A stretch of 64,000 bases of DNA from Flammeovirgaceae bacterium UBA2338. GTDB lineage: Bacteria > Bacteroidota > Bacteroidia > Cytophagales > Cyclobacteriaceae. The position numbers were made by a program, and so were the translations under genes. The notes under the pieces are model-generated. The model was not told the DNA's origin. It searched no databases and worked only from the letters and a program-made list of their open reading frames with translations. This document shows, piece after piece, positions 20,038 through 29,605 of the stretch. Positions within the stretch are counted from its first letter, which is position 1; each line of letters begins with the position of its first letter. Location: NCBI GenBank assembly GCA_002344795.1, contig DDUM01000077.1, positions 99,781-163,780 on the forward strand, written 5' to 3'.

Positions 20038-20045
20038 TATCTTTG
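20038..20045 (+). promoter_or_regulatory. -7 promoter box TATCTTTG
   Basis: This perfect TAnnTTTG match ends only five bases before the GTG start of the CvfB-like gene. If used, transcription would begin at or next to the start codon. No well-spaced -33 element is visible. Confidence 0.4.
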
Positions 20046-20050
20046 TAACC

Positions 20051-20893
20051 GTGATAGAAATCGGAAAATACAATGAACTAGAAATTTTGCGCCATACCAG
20101 CGTAGGCCTGTACCTGGGGGATGGCGCAGGTGAAGACGTGCTGCTCCCTAACAAATATTGTCCTGATAATATTGAACAAGGAGATAAACTTCGGGTGTTT
20201 GTTTACAAAGACCATGAAGAAAGAAAAGTAGCTACCAATCTTACCCCTAAAATACTTTTAAACGACTTTGCACTATTAAAAGTAACTGCCGTTTCACCTG
20301 TTGGGGCATTTTTGGATTGGGGTCTTGAAAAAGACCTGATGGTTCCCTTCAATGAACAAAAGGAAAAAATGGAGGAGGGCAATTGGTATTTGGTTTATAT
20401 GAATATTGATAAAAAAACCGACAGACTTTATGGCAGCAATAAACTTGATAAATTCCTTCAAAATGAATCGCTAACAGTCGCTGAAGGAGATGAGGTGGAC
20501 ATCATCATCATGCAAAAAACTGATCTCGGGTTTTCCGTAGTTGTAAACAAGGAGCACAAAGGACTTGTATTTAATAATGAAATTTTCAGAACTCTTAAAG
20601 TCGGGGATAAGCTTAAAGGTTTTGTAAAAAATATTAGAGACGACAATAAGATTGATGTTTCTCTTCAACCTCTCGGATACGAAAAATTCAACGACCCTAA
20701 TTGTGAATTAATCCTGACTAAACTTCAACGCAACAATAATTATCTGTCCATTACAGACAACAGTTCACCGGAAGAAATTTATTCTTCTTTGGGTATAAGC
20801 AAAAAAGCATTCAAGAAAGCGATTGGTAGTCTATACAAGCAGAGAAAAATAACAATTTCTCCTGATGGCATCACCCTTATGAATCAGGCTTAG
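20051..20893 (+). CDS. CvfB-family S1-like RNA-binding protein
   Basis: This 280-residue cytosolic protein has tandem S1-like OB folds: residues 1-65 (MIEIGKYNELEILRHTSVG-YL start), 68-140 (LKVTAVSPVGAFLDWGLEKDLMVPF) and 148-215 (EGDEVDIIIMQKTDLGFSVVVN). The C-terminal winged helix is at about 228-280 (SPEEIYSSLGISKKAFKKAIGSLYKQRKI-I). This order matches CvfB/YitL proteins, which bind RNA and influence gene expression in firmicutes. The start is GTG at 20051. Confidence 0.85.
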   Translation: MIEIGKYNELEILRHTSVGLYLGDGAGEDVLLPNKYCPDNIEQGDKLRVFVYKDHEERKVATNLTPKILLNDFALLKVTAVSPVGAFLDWGLEKDLMVPFNEQKEKMEEGNWYLVYMNIDKKTDRLYGSNKLDKFLQNESLTVAEGDEVDIIIMQKTDLGFSVVVNKEHKGLVFNNEIFRTLKVGDKLKGFVKNIRDDNKIDVSLQPLGYEKFNDPNCELILTKLQRNNNYLSITDNSSPEEIYSSLGISKKAFKKAIGSLYKQRKITISPDGITLMNQA

Positions 20894-20899
20894 ACCTGG

Positions 20900-21709
20900 T
20901 TACCCGGCCTTTTGTAAAACAAAACGATAGTAAAGTCGGTCTCCCTTAATCAAATTGGTGTGCAACCTTGAACCAACAACACCGGCAAATTCCGCAAAAA
21001 GCTTTTGCCAGCGTTCTGGCACCAACTTCTTTATTCGTTCCTGCTTTACATCATCCTCTGCTTCCATGGCTTGCACCACGTTTTGGCTTATGTTCTCTTC
21101 TTCTAATAATTTCAAACCGGAATTAGCCAATTGTTTTTTTAGCAAATCCATATTCTCTACACTTCTGAAATCCACTAGCAAAAGAAATCCACCAGGCTTT
21201 AAAACACGCTTTACCTCGCTTAAGAAATTATCCACAGAACCATATGCATGACAAGACTCTACATTGAGCACTACATCAATGGTATTGTCCTCCAGCGGAA
21301 TGGACTCTGCGCTCCCCTGAATAAATTGAAGGTTAGGCAATTTGTGAATCTTATTTGCCAGATCAACTGCGCTCTGCGCCAAATCTAAACCCACGTAAGA
21401 TGTTGGTTTAAGTACGCCAGCCACATGCTTAGCCCCTCCGCCTCTACCGCTTCCCACTTCCAGTACATGCTTACCCTCTATCTCCTTTTTAGAAGCCAGA
21501 TAATGATACATCTGCAAGGAATAGCGCTGTGTTTCAGGGGGTAAAGGCAAATCAAAAGGCTTCTCATTATCATTGGGCACATAACCATAATTCATGAACT
21601 GCCATTCTTCCGCAGGAATTTTTTTAGCCAATAATTCATATGTCACTTTTGCATTCAACCGCTTGAACCAGGCGAATCGTTTGAATATCCTAATTATAAA
21701 TTTGATCAT
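20900..21709 (-). CDS. Class I SAM-dependent methyltransferase
   Basis: This 269-residue protein has the Rossmann SAM motif HVLEVGSGRGGGAKHV, the acidic post-I residue in YVGLDLAQSAV, motif IV VLNVESCHAYG and motif V/VI LKPGGFLLLVDF. A basic N-terminus (IKFIIRIFKRFAWFKR) could be membrane-associated. The overall arrangement recalls methyltransferases of the phthiotriol/sterol C-24 kind that act on lipid substrates, but the substrate cannot be assigned. ATG 21709 is preferred to the TTG at 21730. It converges with the CvfB gene with only 6 bases between stops. Confidence 0.75.
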   Translation of the reverse strand: MIKFIIRIFKRFAWFKRLNAKVTYELLAKKIPAEEWQFMNYGYVPNDNEKPFDLPLPPETQRYSLQMYHYLASKKEIEGKHVLEVGSGRGGGAKHVAGVLKPTSYVGLDLAQSAVDLANKIHKLPNLQFIQGSAESIPLEDNTIDVVLNVESCHAYGSVDNFLSEVKRVLKPGGFLLLVDFRSVENMDLLKKQLANSGLKLLEEENISQNVVQAMEAEDDVKQERIKKLVPERWQKLFAEFAGVVGSRLHTNLIKGDRLYYRFVLQKAG

Positions 21710-21852
21710 CCGAATAGGTTTATCGCCCAATATAAAGGTATTCGCTAAATATCCTCTCTTCGTTATTAGTCAAATATTTTAATAGTTTTAGGATTGCATT
21801 ATTGAATAAACATTATCATTTGTATTCGTATACATTAAACTAATTAAAACTT

Positions 21853-23193
21853 ATGGATGGTTCTTCTCGTGGCGAATTCTCATCTTCTTTTGGTTTTGTA
21901 ATGGCAGCTGCAGGTTCTGCCATAGGTTTGGGCAATATTTGGGGCTTCCCCACTCAAACAGCCCAAAATGGAGGAGCTGCTTTCGTACTGTTATACCTTG
22001 TACTGGCATTTGTCGTGGGTTATCCCATATTACTGGCTGAATTTACTATTGGCCGACATACCCAATCCAATCCTGTTGGCGCTTATCAAAGTATTAAAGG
22101 TGGGAAACGTTTTGCTCCAATTGGTTTTTTAGGAATAACTACTGTTGGTTTTATTTTAAGTTTTTATTCCATTATCGCAGGTACTATGATGGCATACTTT
22201 TTAAGTCCCATACTCAAATTAGTAGGACTTAACCAAGCAGCTGCCTGGGTGATTTCACAGGGCGTATCAAGTAATATCCTATTTGCTTCCATCTTCTTTT
22301 TCATCACTGTGCTAATAGTAGCCGCTGGAGTGAAAAACGGGATTGAAAAATGGTCGTCAAGGTTAATGCCCACACTTCTATTGATTCTTATACTGCTTAC
22401 GATTTATGTACTTACACTGGATGGAGCAATGGAAGGATTGAAAGTATATTTGTTGCCAGATTTCACTAAAGTACTCCATACTCAATTATTTACCAGTGCT
22501 TTAGGACAAGCCTTCTTTTCGCTTTCACTTGGTGTTGGGAGTATGCTGGTACTGGCTTCCTATACAAGTAAGAAGGAAAATCTGGTTCGTTTGGGAAGGT
22601 TAGTTACGCTTAGTGATGTGGGTATCGCTTTTTTGGCTGGTCTATTAATCATTCCTTCCATGTATGCGGCATCTGCGTCTGGAGCTCAAATTTTTGATGA
22701 AACCGGTAGTCTCATTTCTGGGCCTAATTTAATTTTTCAGGTGTTACCTGCTTTGTTCGATACCATGGGCCCTATCGGCATTGGTCTTGCTACAGTCTTT
22801 TTCTTTCTAATGGTCATTGCCGCGCTTACTTCTACCATCTCCATGTTAGAGGTGCCAGTAGCTTATGCGGTTGATAACAGAGGCATGAACCGTACTAAAG
22901 CCAGTATCATCATTGGCGTATTCTTTTGGGTCGTAAGTATGATTATTGTTCTCAACTTTGATTTGTTATTTGATTTTGTAGTAAGCGCAACTACACAGTT
23001 CATCCAACCCTTACTTGGTTTGTTCATTTGCATTTTTGTGGGATGGGTGATGAATAGAAATACTTTGATTGAAGAAATCAAACAGGGCAATCCCGATGTG
23101 GAGAATTCATTCTTCATGAAAATTTGGCCCCTATTTATTCGCTACGTCTCTCCGATTTTGATTCTTATTATTTTAGCGCAAGCATTCTTATAA
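21853..23193 (+). CDS. Sodium:neurotransmitter symporter (NSS) family transporter
   Basis: This 446-residue membrane protein has about 11-12 helices. Helix 1 carries the unwound sodium/substrate segment GFVMAAAGSAIGLGNIWGFP, and GGAAFVLLYL is in helix 2. SLGVGSMLVLASYTSK is the helix-6 region. Bacterial relatives (LeuT, MhsT, TnaT) import amino acids with sodium. The substrate here is unknown. A bidirectional terminator follows. Confidence 0.88.
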   Translation: MDGSSRGEFSSSFGFVMAAAGSAIGLGNIWGFPTQTAQNGGAAFVLLYLVLAFVVGYPILLAEFTIGRHTQSNPVGAYQSIKGGKRFAPIGFLGITTVGFILSFYSIIAGTMMAYFLSPILKLVGLNQAAAWVISQGVSSNILFASIFFFITVLIVAAGVKNGIEKWSSRLMPTLLLILILLTIYVLTLDGAMEGLKVYLLPDFTKVLHTQLFTSALGQAFFSLSLGVGSMLVLASYTSKKENLVRLGRLVTLSDVGIAFLAGLLIIPSMYAASASGAQIFDETGSLISGPNLIFQVLPALFDTMGPIGIGLATVFFFLMVIAALTSTISMLEVPVAYAVDNRGMNRTKASIIIGVFFWVVSMIIVLNFDLLFDFVVSATTQFIQPLLGLFICIFVGWVMNRNTLIEEIKQGNPDVENSFFMKIWPLFIRYVSPILILIILAQAFL

Positions 23194-23200
23194 CCATAAA

Positions 23201-23228
23201 AAGAGGCTGACTCAAAAGTCAGCCTCTT
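23201..23228. terminator. Bidirectional terminator hairpin
   Basis: A perfect 12-bp stem (23201-23212 with 23217-23228) and 4-base loop lie between the converging symporter and lipoprotein genes. Read on the minus strand the stem is followed by a T run (CTTTTTA). Confidence 0.8.
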
Positions 23229-23249
23229 ATACATCCTGAATTAACCAAT

Positions 23250-24380
23250 TTATTTAAATGTTATGATCAGGTTACTTGTCTCGTAGGGATTGTAGGGGCT
23301 TAAGTTTTCCAAGCGAGAAGCCAACACGTCCCACTCTGTGCCAGGCGAAACTCCACCTGAAATAAATCCTTCTTTTTCGCTGAAATACCCTGGGCCAGCT
23401 GTGTTTTGTAAATAGGTTGCTAAAAGATCATCATCAAGATCAGGCCATACTGTATTGATCTCATTGGTAAATACATTCTTAATTGAATAATCATTTAACA
23501 ATATATTGCGGTCTGATTCATCCAAATTGCTTGGTGGTAAGCCCACCTCAGCCACGCCAATTTCTTTCGGATCAGAGCCTGAGGCAACAAACACCCAGTT
23601 GAATCCGGTATTCCCCGCAAACAATATTGCATTGGGGTGGTTCGAATTACCATAAACGTCTACAACATCTCCTTTTTTACCTGCAAACATATGAAGCGTA
23701 CTCAGTGAATATGGATCATCCAAAGGGTTGGCCAACGGAAGCCCCGAAATAAATACCTCCATCTCAGCATCATATCCTTTGCTACTCACCTCTGAATAGT
23801 CTATTCTAATAATGGCGTCACCAGCGTCCGGGTTTTCAGCTCTATTGATATTGTAAGGCTTAATTATAGAGATACCCATTATCGGCCTTTCCTTATTCCA
23901 AAAAACCTGCATTGCTTTTCCTCCATCGGTATTTCCTTCAGATTCAGCGTCAGTCACCGTGAGCTGATACTCCCAAAGCTTACCTTCGTATTCCACATTG
24001 GATTCTACCACCAAATTTTTTACCCTGTTATCATCGTCACTTGTAAATGAAAGACTTATTACCCTGTCTATTCTGTGCTTTCTCAACCCAATAATAATGT
24101 CCTCTACAATTTCAGCTGCGCCATCTCCAATTGCGATAAAAGTTCCAAGATGTTCGTAGATGTCATTGCCTTGCAATACATCATCCTTAGTTCTTCCTGA
24201 TAATCTTCCGCCTTCAGCATACGCTGCATTGCTAATTGAAGCAGGTATCTCTACCCTGAAATTTTCCGGCAGCAAATCTTCCTGCTTGGCTATTTCAAGA
24301 TTCTCATCGCAGGAGGTGGCCAGTAGCATCACGGCCATCGCCATAAATAGTGTGTATGAAATAAATTTTGTCCGTTTCAT
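23250..24380 (-). CDS. Lipoprotein of unknown function (surface-signalling operon)
   Basis: This 376-residue protein has a lipoprotein signal (MKRTKFISYTLFMAMAVMLLATSC; lipobox ATSC). The mature part is acidic and shows no domain I recognise; parts read like a beta-rich ligand-binding protein (IMGISIIKPYNINRAENP). It is the last gene of the sigma/FecR/TonB-receptor/DUF4249 set, so it probably sits on the outer membrane beside the receptor and helps to capture or process the substrate. That role is inferred from position only. Confidence 0.65.
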   Translation of the reverse strand: MKRTKFISYTLFMAMAVMLLATSCDENLEIAKQEDLLPENFRVEIPASISNAAYAEGGRLSGRTKDDVLQGNDIYEHLGTFIAIGDGAAEIVEDIIIGLRKHRIDRVISLSFTSDDDNRVKNLVVESNVEYEGKLWEYQLTVTDAESEGNTDGGKAMQVFWNKERPIMGISIIKPYNINRAENPDAGDAIIRIDYSEVSSKGYDAEMEVFISGLPLANPLDDPYSLSTLHMFAGKKGDVVDVYGNSNHPNAILFAGNTGFNWVFVASGSDPKEIGVAEVGLPPSNLDESDRNILLNDYSIKNVFTNEINTVWPDLDDDLLATYLQNTAGPGYFSEKEGFISGGVSPGTEWDVLASRLENLSPYNPYETSNLIITFK

Positions 24381-24509
24381 TTTTTTAATGTTTTGTTTTA
24401 CAATTCTTTATAAGGGTTTAAATGCCCTTTCATCATTAAAACACATACATAGGAGTCTACCCTTATGATCCATTTTAATTTTTTTAGAAAAGGCCAAATT
24501 TGAGCCAGA

Positions 24510-25316
24510 TTACGGCTTTTCGGTAATAATTGTTGTGTCCGACAAAACTGTAGAAACGGCAAAAAAACCAACTGCACCATTGCTGAGGTCGGTTGGAACG
24601 TTTTCACGCTGCACATCAAATATTCCTCCACGCCATTCTGTTTCAGAGAGCACAGACCTTAAATAAGTTTTGTAGTCAGGACTCACAGAATACTTTCTTC
24701 TTATTATGATCGAGTTTACTGGAAACAAAAAGTCTTCTTTGTCTGGCTTGAAAAGAGAGTTAACATCTATTGTCTTTAAGTCGTAGTAAATCAATCTTCC
24801 CTCACACAATGCCTTTGTCTGACATTCCGGAGTGCCCGGCCATGAAACATGATAATCAATATAATTTGGACTTTCTCCATAATCATTGAGTTGCAGTTGA
24901 TACAATCCACCGCCTGCTTTATGGTACTGAAGCTCAGCCATGGGCTCTACAGGTACTGATCCTGCCACAGCAAAAAAATCTTTCCCAGCATATTGAATAA
25001 AAAGCAAATATTGTTTTCCGAACACTGCTGTCATCTCATCGGTGTAATAATTACCTGATCCCTGGGGAAACTCAACAGCGTTATACACTTTTTTATTTCC
25101 CTCTATGACTACCACATTGGCTCCAGATGCCGGCATATCATTTCCATTCAATTCCTGATAGGGATGAGAAAGCTTTATTTTATGACTCATTTTCTCATTG
25201 GTCAATACCGCTTCTACTATCAGCAAATCTGAGTCAATTGCTTTTAATGGATCACCTATCCTTTCCTCACAAGAGAAAAGAATCAACAGCATTAGATAAA
25301 TGGCAAAACGATTCAT
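24510..25316 (-). CDS. DUF4249 lipoprotein
   Basis: This 268-residue lipoprotein (MNRFAIYLMLLILFSC, lipobox FSC) starts its mature part with the DUF4249 pattern: LLIVEAVLTNEKMSHKIKLSHPYQELN, followed by GANVVVIEGNKKVY and a Y-TDEM block. DUF4249 genes almost always follow STN-type TonB receptors in Bacteroidota. The ATG at 25316 overlaps the receptor stop (ATGA), so the two are translationally coupled. Confidence 0.85.
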   Translation of the reverse strand: MNRFAIYLMLLILFSCEERIGDPLKAIDSDLLIVEAVLTNEKMSHKIKLSHPYQELNGNDMPASGANVVVIEGNKKVYNAVEFPQGSGNYYTDEMTAVFGKQYLLFIQYAGKDFFAVAGSVPVEPMAELQYHKAGGGLYQLQLNDYGESPNYIDYHVSWPGTPECQTKALCEGRLIYYDLKTIDVNSLFKPDKEDFLFPVNSIIIRRKYSVSPDYKTYLRSVLSETEWRGGIFDVQRENVPTDLSNGAVGFFAVSTVLSDTTIITEKP

Positions 25317-27946
25317 CTCCACTTAAAATTATATGCAATAGAAGGAGTAAACTGAAATAAATAAAACTGAGTACTGACAACCTCCCTATCCAAAAGGTTC
25401 GAAGGAATCTTAAAGCCCCCTTCTTGTTGCTCCGTCTTATTATAATTAATAAAAAGAGCATTCTTCCTGGCGTAAAAGTTGTAAATAGAAAACATCAAAT
25501 TGTGTTTAAATCTGCTCTCTGCATTCTTATTCAGGTTTAACGTGGCCGAAAGGTCGAGGCGATGATAGTCTGGTAATCGATCATTATTCTTTTGTCCATA
25601 AACAGGAATCTCCAATCCATTAAAATTATAATAACTTATTGGCGATGAATAGGGCGCTCCGGTGTAATAATTCCAATTCATTCCAACATTCCAACGGGAA
25701 TTCAGATCATAACTCAACGTAATACTCAATTGATGTGGCCGGTCATAAAATGCATTGAACTCTCTTCCATTGTTCAAGTCAGAAAATTTTCTCTTTGCTC
25801 TGGAGTAAGAGTAACCCACCCACGAGCGCAGACGACCCTCTTCTTTCTTCATTTGAAATTCAATCCCATATCCCTGGGCCTCCCCGAAAAACAATTCTCC
25901 TTCCAGTAATGGATTAAGTAAGGTTTCTGCATGCGCTTTGTAGTCAATTTGATTTTTCATTTTCTTATAAAATGATTCAACCTCAAAAGAGAGTCTTGTA
26001 TTTGGTATATAATGATGATATCCGAATACCAGCTGATTGGCCGTTTGAGGCTTAATGTTCAAACTACTGGGCAACCATACTTCAAATGAAGAAAAAGGGC
26101 TAATAGAGTTCGTTATCAAGTGAATGTTCTGAACATTGCGAGCTGCGCTTACTTTAAAAGAACTATTATCATTCAGATTATAACTGACCGAAATTCGCGG
26201 TTCGAAGTTTTGATAACTTTTATACTTATCCCCTTTTTTAAAAAACAAAGTATCAACCGGGTTATGATTGTCATCAAACACAAACTCAAAAGCTTCACCC
26301 TCATTAGTCCACGTAGAAATACGTAACCCATAATTCAAACCCCAATGATTACTCAGTCTGATTTCGTGATTGCCATACAACACAAATTCACTCGAATTTT
26401 TTACGGACACTACAGGAGGAATAGTATTTCCATTTCTGCTTACATTCCCGGGATTGAAATTATAGCCACCAATGGATAAACCAAAGTCAAATTCTTCGTT
26501 GGGGTTTATAAAATAACTAAAGTCACCTTTCAAATTAACATTCGATAAATGAGAAGTCCATTGAGTCTGCGTGCTACGATCCGTGTGCAAGAAATAATCA
26601 TACACACCCCCAGCTAATGTTGTATTTAAAAATAATCGTTCGGAAAAGACGTGGTTCCATCGTACTGTTGTTGCTCTATTGGACCACGCAATGCCGTTGT
26701 TGGAGGTTAAAAACTTATCCCCTCCATTGTAGAATGAAAAATACAGCTTGTTCTGTTGATTGAAATCAAAATTAACCTTACCTGTCAAATCATGAAATTG
26801 AAAGTTTTTTATATCGTCATTAAACTGTTCAAAAATCCATTTAACCCTGGACACTCTACTGGACAAAAGAAATGAACTTTTACCCTTTTTTATTGGGCCT
26901 TCGAGACTCAACTTCGAACTCAGCAACGCCATATTACCAGAAATTTCAAATTGCTGATCATTACCCTTTCTTGTTCTCACATCCATGATTGAAGACAAAC
27001 GCCCTCCCAGGGAAGCTGGCATGCTTCCTTTGTATAAGGTAATGCCATTCACCGCATCGGGAATGATGGTAGAAAATAAGCCCAGCAAATGACTTGGATT
27101 AAAAATGGGGGCATCGTCCATTAAGATCATATTTTGATCACGATCCCCACCGCGAACGTAATAAAATGTAGATCCATCAGAATGCATTTTTACACCGGGC
27201 ACTATTTCGAGTGACTTAACTGCGTCTGGTTCACCGAAAAAGGATGGCTTTTCTGAAATAGTGGCAGGACGTAAATTGGTCTTGCTCACCTGAATTTCGT
27301 TGGCCAGCTGTGGTTCTATACTGGTAACAGTAATTTCCTTCAACAAAGCTGGCGCAACTTGTAATGAGGTGTTATGCGACTGAGAGGTTTGCAAGTCAAT
27401 ATTTGTGACCTCTCGATTAAATCCGATATAAGAGAAAGTAACGTCATATTTTCCGGATGGTATGGTGAGCGAATAGAACCCAAAAACATTACTGGTCGTC
27501 CCTACCTTCAACTCTTCAACCCAAACAGAAGCTCCAATCAGTGCTTCTCCATTACTGCTATCTTTAATAAATCCACTAAGTGTAGCCTTCAGTTGTTCAG
27601 CACTCTTCTCTTTGGGTTTTAGAATAATTTTTCCTTCAACTGTTTCGTAATCAAAAGAAGCAATCAATGAAAGCGCATCAATAATTTCAGCAATCGTGTT
27701 TTCAGATGCCTTATACGTTATTTTTTGATCCCCGAGGATTTTTCGAGGGTTATAAGAAAAGGAAACTCCGCTTTGTTCTGATATATTGTTCAATACATCC
27801 TCAAGAGAAATTGAACGAAAGTCAACGCTAATTCTTGTATCCCGATAATTTTCCTGGGCAGTAGAGGAATAGGAAAATGACAATAGAAAGAACAGGACGC
27901 TAAAAAAGCGACTGAGTTGACTTACACTCTTGCCTGGTATTAACAT
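25313..27946 (-). CDS. TonB-dependent receptor with STN and carboxypeptidase-like domains
   Basis: This 877-residue outer-membrane receptor has a signal peptide to about residue 30 (SSTAQ). The STN signalling domain spans residues about 38-112 (DFRSISLEDVLNNISEQSGVSFSYN), a CarboxypepD_reg-like sandwich about 122-200 (GEALIGASVWVEELKVGTTSNVFGFYSL), then the plug (FGEPDAVKSLEIVPGVKMHSDG) and the barrel ending in FTPSIAYNFKWR (C-terminal aromatic strand). The STN domain contacts FecR in the periplasm, which fits its place downstream of the fecR-like gene. Siderophore or another scarce ligand is likely; the exact ligand cannot be told. Confidence 0.9.
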   Translation of the reverse strand: MLIPGKSVSQLSRFFSVLFFLLSFSYSSTAQENYRDTRISVDFRSISLEDVLNNISEQSGVSFSYNPRKILGDQKITYKASENTIAEIIDALSLIASFDYETVEGKIILKPKEKSAEQLKATLSGFIKDSSNGEALIGASVWVEELKVGTTSNVFGFYSLTIPSGKYDVTFSYIGFNREVTNIDLQTSQSHNTSLQVAPALLKEITVTSIEPQLANEIQVSKTNLRPATISEKPSFFGEPDAVKSLEIVPGVKMHSDGSTFYYVRGGDRDQNMILMDDAPIFNPSHLLGLFSTIIPDAVNGITLYKGSMPASLGGRLSSIMDVRTRKGNDQQFEISGNMALLSSKLSLEGPIKKGKSSFLLSSRVSRVKWIFEQFNDDIKNFQFHDLTGKVNFDFNQQNKLYFSFYNGGDKFLTSNNGIAWSNRATTVRWNHVFSERLFLNTTLAGGVYDYFLHTDRSTQTQWTSHLSNVNLKGDFSYFINPNEEFDFGLSIGGYNFNPGNVSRNGNTIPPVVSVKNSSEFVLYGNHEIRLSNHWGLNYGLRISTWTNEGEAFEFVFDDNHNPVDTLFFKKGDKYKSYQNFEPRISVSYNLNDNSSFKVSAARNVQNIHLITNSISPFSSFEVWLPSSLNIKPQTANQLVFGYHHYIPNTRLSFEVESFYKKMKNQIDYKAHAETLLNPLLEGELFFGEAQGYGIEFQMKKEEGRLRSWVGYSYSRAKRKFSDLNNGREFNAFYDRPHQLSITLSYDLNSRWNVGMNWNYYTGAPYSSPISYYNFNGLEIPVYGQKNNDRLPDYHRLDLSATLNLNKNAESRFKHNLMFSIYNFYARKNALFINYNKTEQQEGGFKIPSNLLDREVVSTQFYLFQFTPSIAYNFKWR

Positions 27947-28953
27947 CCAGCCCCAGTGATTTCTATTTTATTTCCTTCTCTTGTGTATGTAAGGTTCAAT
28001 GTAGACTCTAAAACCTTAAGCACAATCTCTAATGGTTGATTTTCAAACGTAACGGTAACCTCGCACTCATCAGATACGTCTGCTGATATGACAATCTCCA
28101 CACCATAGGTAGCTCGCAGTGTCTCAACAACGGACTTTAAACTCGTATTGCTAAATACCATGTTCTTCGTTTTCCAGGAAAGAAAATTGGCATCTGTGTT
28201 TATTGTACTCACCAACTGCTTTTCTTTTTTTCTATAAGTACCCTTTTCACCTGCTCTTAATTCCACAGACTGATTGAGTTCTTTTGGTTTCAATTTTACC
28301 ACACCCGTTTCAACAACTACTTCTACTTCATTTTGATAATCTAAATTCCGAACATTAAATGATGTTCCCAACACCGTCACTTCTGCTTTGTCCATACCAA
28401 TGATAAAAGGTTTCTGTTGATCAGGTGTTACTTCAAAAAATGCCTCCCCCAACAACTCCACCGTTCTCTCTTTTTTAGCAAAAGAATTTTTGACAATAAG
28501 GGTAGAGTGCCTGTTGAGAGACACAACGGATCCATCCGGGAGGTTAATTACTTCAGTATTCTCTGCAGTCTGATAAATTTGTTCTCCCCCTTTGCCAACA
28601 AAATAATTGATTACTATTCCTGAGGCAATCAGCAACAGCAATGCAGCAGCTATCTTTAGCCATGCACTACCTTTAGATTGTGGCTTAAATTCAATTGTTT
28701 TTCTCTTATGTTCGACTTCGTTCACAAAATGATTCCACTCCCGTTCCACATCTATTCCTAAAGAATCAACTGCAGAACGGTCATAAATTTTCCCACTCAC
28801 CTCGTATACACGCTTGAACTTAAGATAAATTTGTTCATTGTCATTTGACAAAGATATCCATCGCTGCAATGCCTCCTCCTCAGTATGGGTTGTTTCCCCG
28901 CTGAGGTGCTTTGCAATTAATAACGTCTCTTCGCTATGGTTTTGCTCGTTCAA
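27940..28953 (-). CDS. FecR-family anti-sigma factor
   Basis: This 337-residue protein has a cytosolic anti-sigma part (1-90, EALQRWISLSNDNEQIYLKFKRVYE), one membrane helix (about 98-119, WLKIAAALLLLIASGIVINYF), the FecR domain (TAENTEVINLPDGSVVSLNRHSTL ... LLGEAFFEVTPDQQKPF) and a C-terminal DUF4974 (FSNTSLKSVVETLRATYGVEI). The start is TTG at 28953, supported by AGGAGA eight bases before it. The end overlaps the receptor start. Confidence 0.9.
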   Translation of the reverse strand: MNEQNHSEETLLIAKHLSGETTHTEEEALQRWISLSNDNEQIYLKFKRVYEVSGKIYDRSAVDSLGIDVEREWNHFVNEVEHKRKTIEFKPQSKGSAWLKIAAALLLLIASGIVINYFVGKGGEQIYQTAENTEVINLPDGSVVSLNRHSTLIVKNSFAKKERTVELLGEAFFEVTPDQQKPFIIGMDKAEVTVLGTSFNVRNLDYQNEVEVVVETGVVKLKPKELNQSVELRAGEKGTYRKKEKQLVSTINTDANFLSWKTKNMVFSNTSLKSVVETLRATYGVEIVISADVSDECEVTVTFENQPLEIVLKVLESTLNLTYTREGNKIEITGAGC

Positions 28954-28998
28954 TTTATTATCTCCTATAGTTTACAACACATACTGACCCATCTACCC

Positions 28999-29523
28999 TT
29001 ACTGATTAAAAATAAAAAATAGTATTGAAAGAAAATTGGCCAATTGTTTTTTCATCACCGCCAATGCTTTTGACATTTGTGCTTCCACCGTTTTCACAGA
29101 AATGTTCATTTTCACTGCTATTTCAGCATACTTCAATCCTTCAAATCGACTCATTTCAAAAACCATTCTGCACTTTTCAGGCAAGGTATTAATGGCCAAT
29201 TCTATCTCACGCTCCAATTCCTTTACTTCCATATCACTCTCTCCGCTGGAGACACCCTCTTCTGGTATACCATCAAGCGTCACATGATGCTTGCGATCTC
29301 GCAGGTAGTTAAGGCTTCGGTTCCGCACTGCCGTATACAAATAACTTTTATAATTCGTGTCCTCCGGTAAGGTTTCAAACTTTTGCCAAACCGAGATAAA
29401 AGCTTCATGCACTATATTTTTAGACTCATCCAGGTCGCCAATATATTTCATGGCAAAACCACACAAAGGCTTAAACAAGTCCTTAAAAATGATTTCAAAT
29501 CTTTTTTTGCTATCGTTGGTCAA
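28999..29523 (-). CDS. ECF-type RNA polymerase sigma factor
   Basis: This 174-residue sigma-70 family member has region 2 at about 10-75 (FKPLCGFAMKYIGDLDESKNIVHEAFISVWQKF) and region 4 at about 110-165 (INTLPEKCRMVFEMSRFEGLKYAEIAVKMNISVKTVEAQM). It is the FecI-like partner of the FecR protein next door and should direct transcription of the receptor operon when the receptor is loaded. The start is TTG at 29523. Confidence 0.9.
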   Translation of the reverse strand: MTNDSKKRFEIIFKDLFKPLCGFAMKYIGDLDESKNIVHEAFISVWQKFETLPEDTNYKSYLYTAVRNRSLNYLRDRKHHVTLDGIPEEGVSSGESDMEVKELEREIELAINTLPEKCRMVFEMSRFEGLKYAEIAVKMNISVKTVEAQMSKALAVMKKQLANFLSILFFIFNQ

Positions 29524-29544
29524 GACAGGCAGTTTCAGTTAACA

Positions 29545-29558
29545 ATATCGGGATATTA
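29545..29558. repeat. Small palindrome between divergent genes
   Basis: AATATC-gg-GATATT lies about 22-35 bases upstream of the sigma-factor start and about 50 bases upstream of the aminotransferase start. It could be an operator, but a 6-bp half-site in AT-rich DNA is weak evidence. Confidence 0.2.
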
Positions 29559-29605
29559 CCATAAATTGTTGCCAATAATTAAGTCAGATTCAAAACTCAT
29601 TCCTA

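Noticed and set aside
24398..24631. 77-codon minus-strand frame overlapping the end of the DUF4249 gene
   Set aside because: Mostly out-of-frame within DUF4249; no signal peptide or motif despite its exported neighbours.
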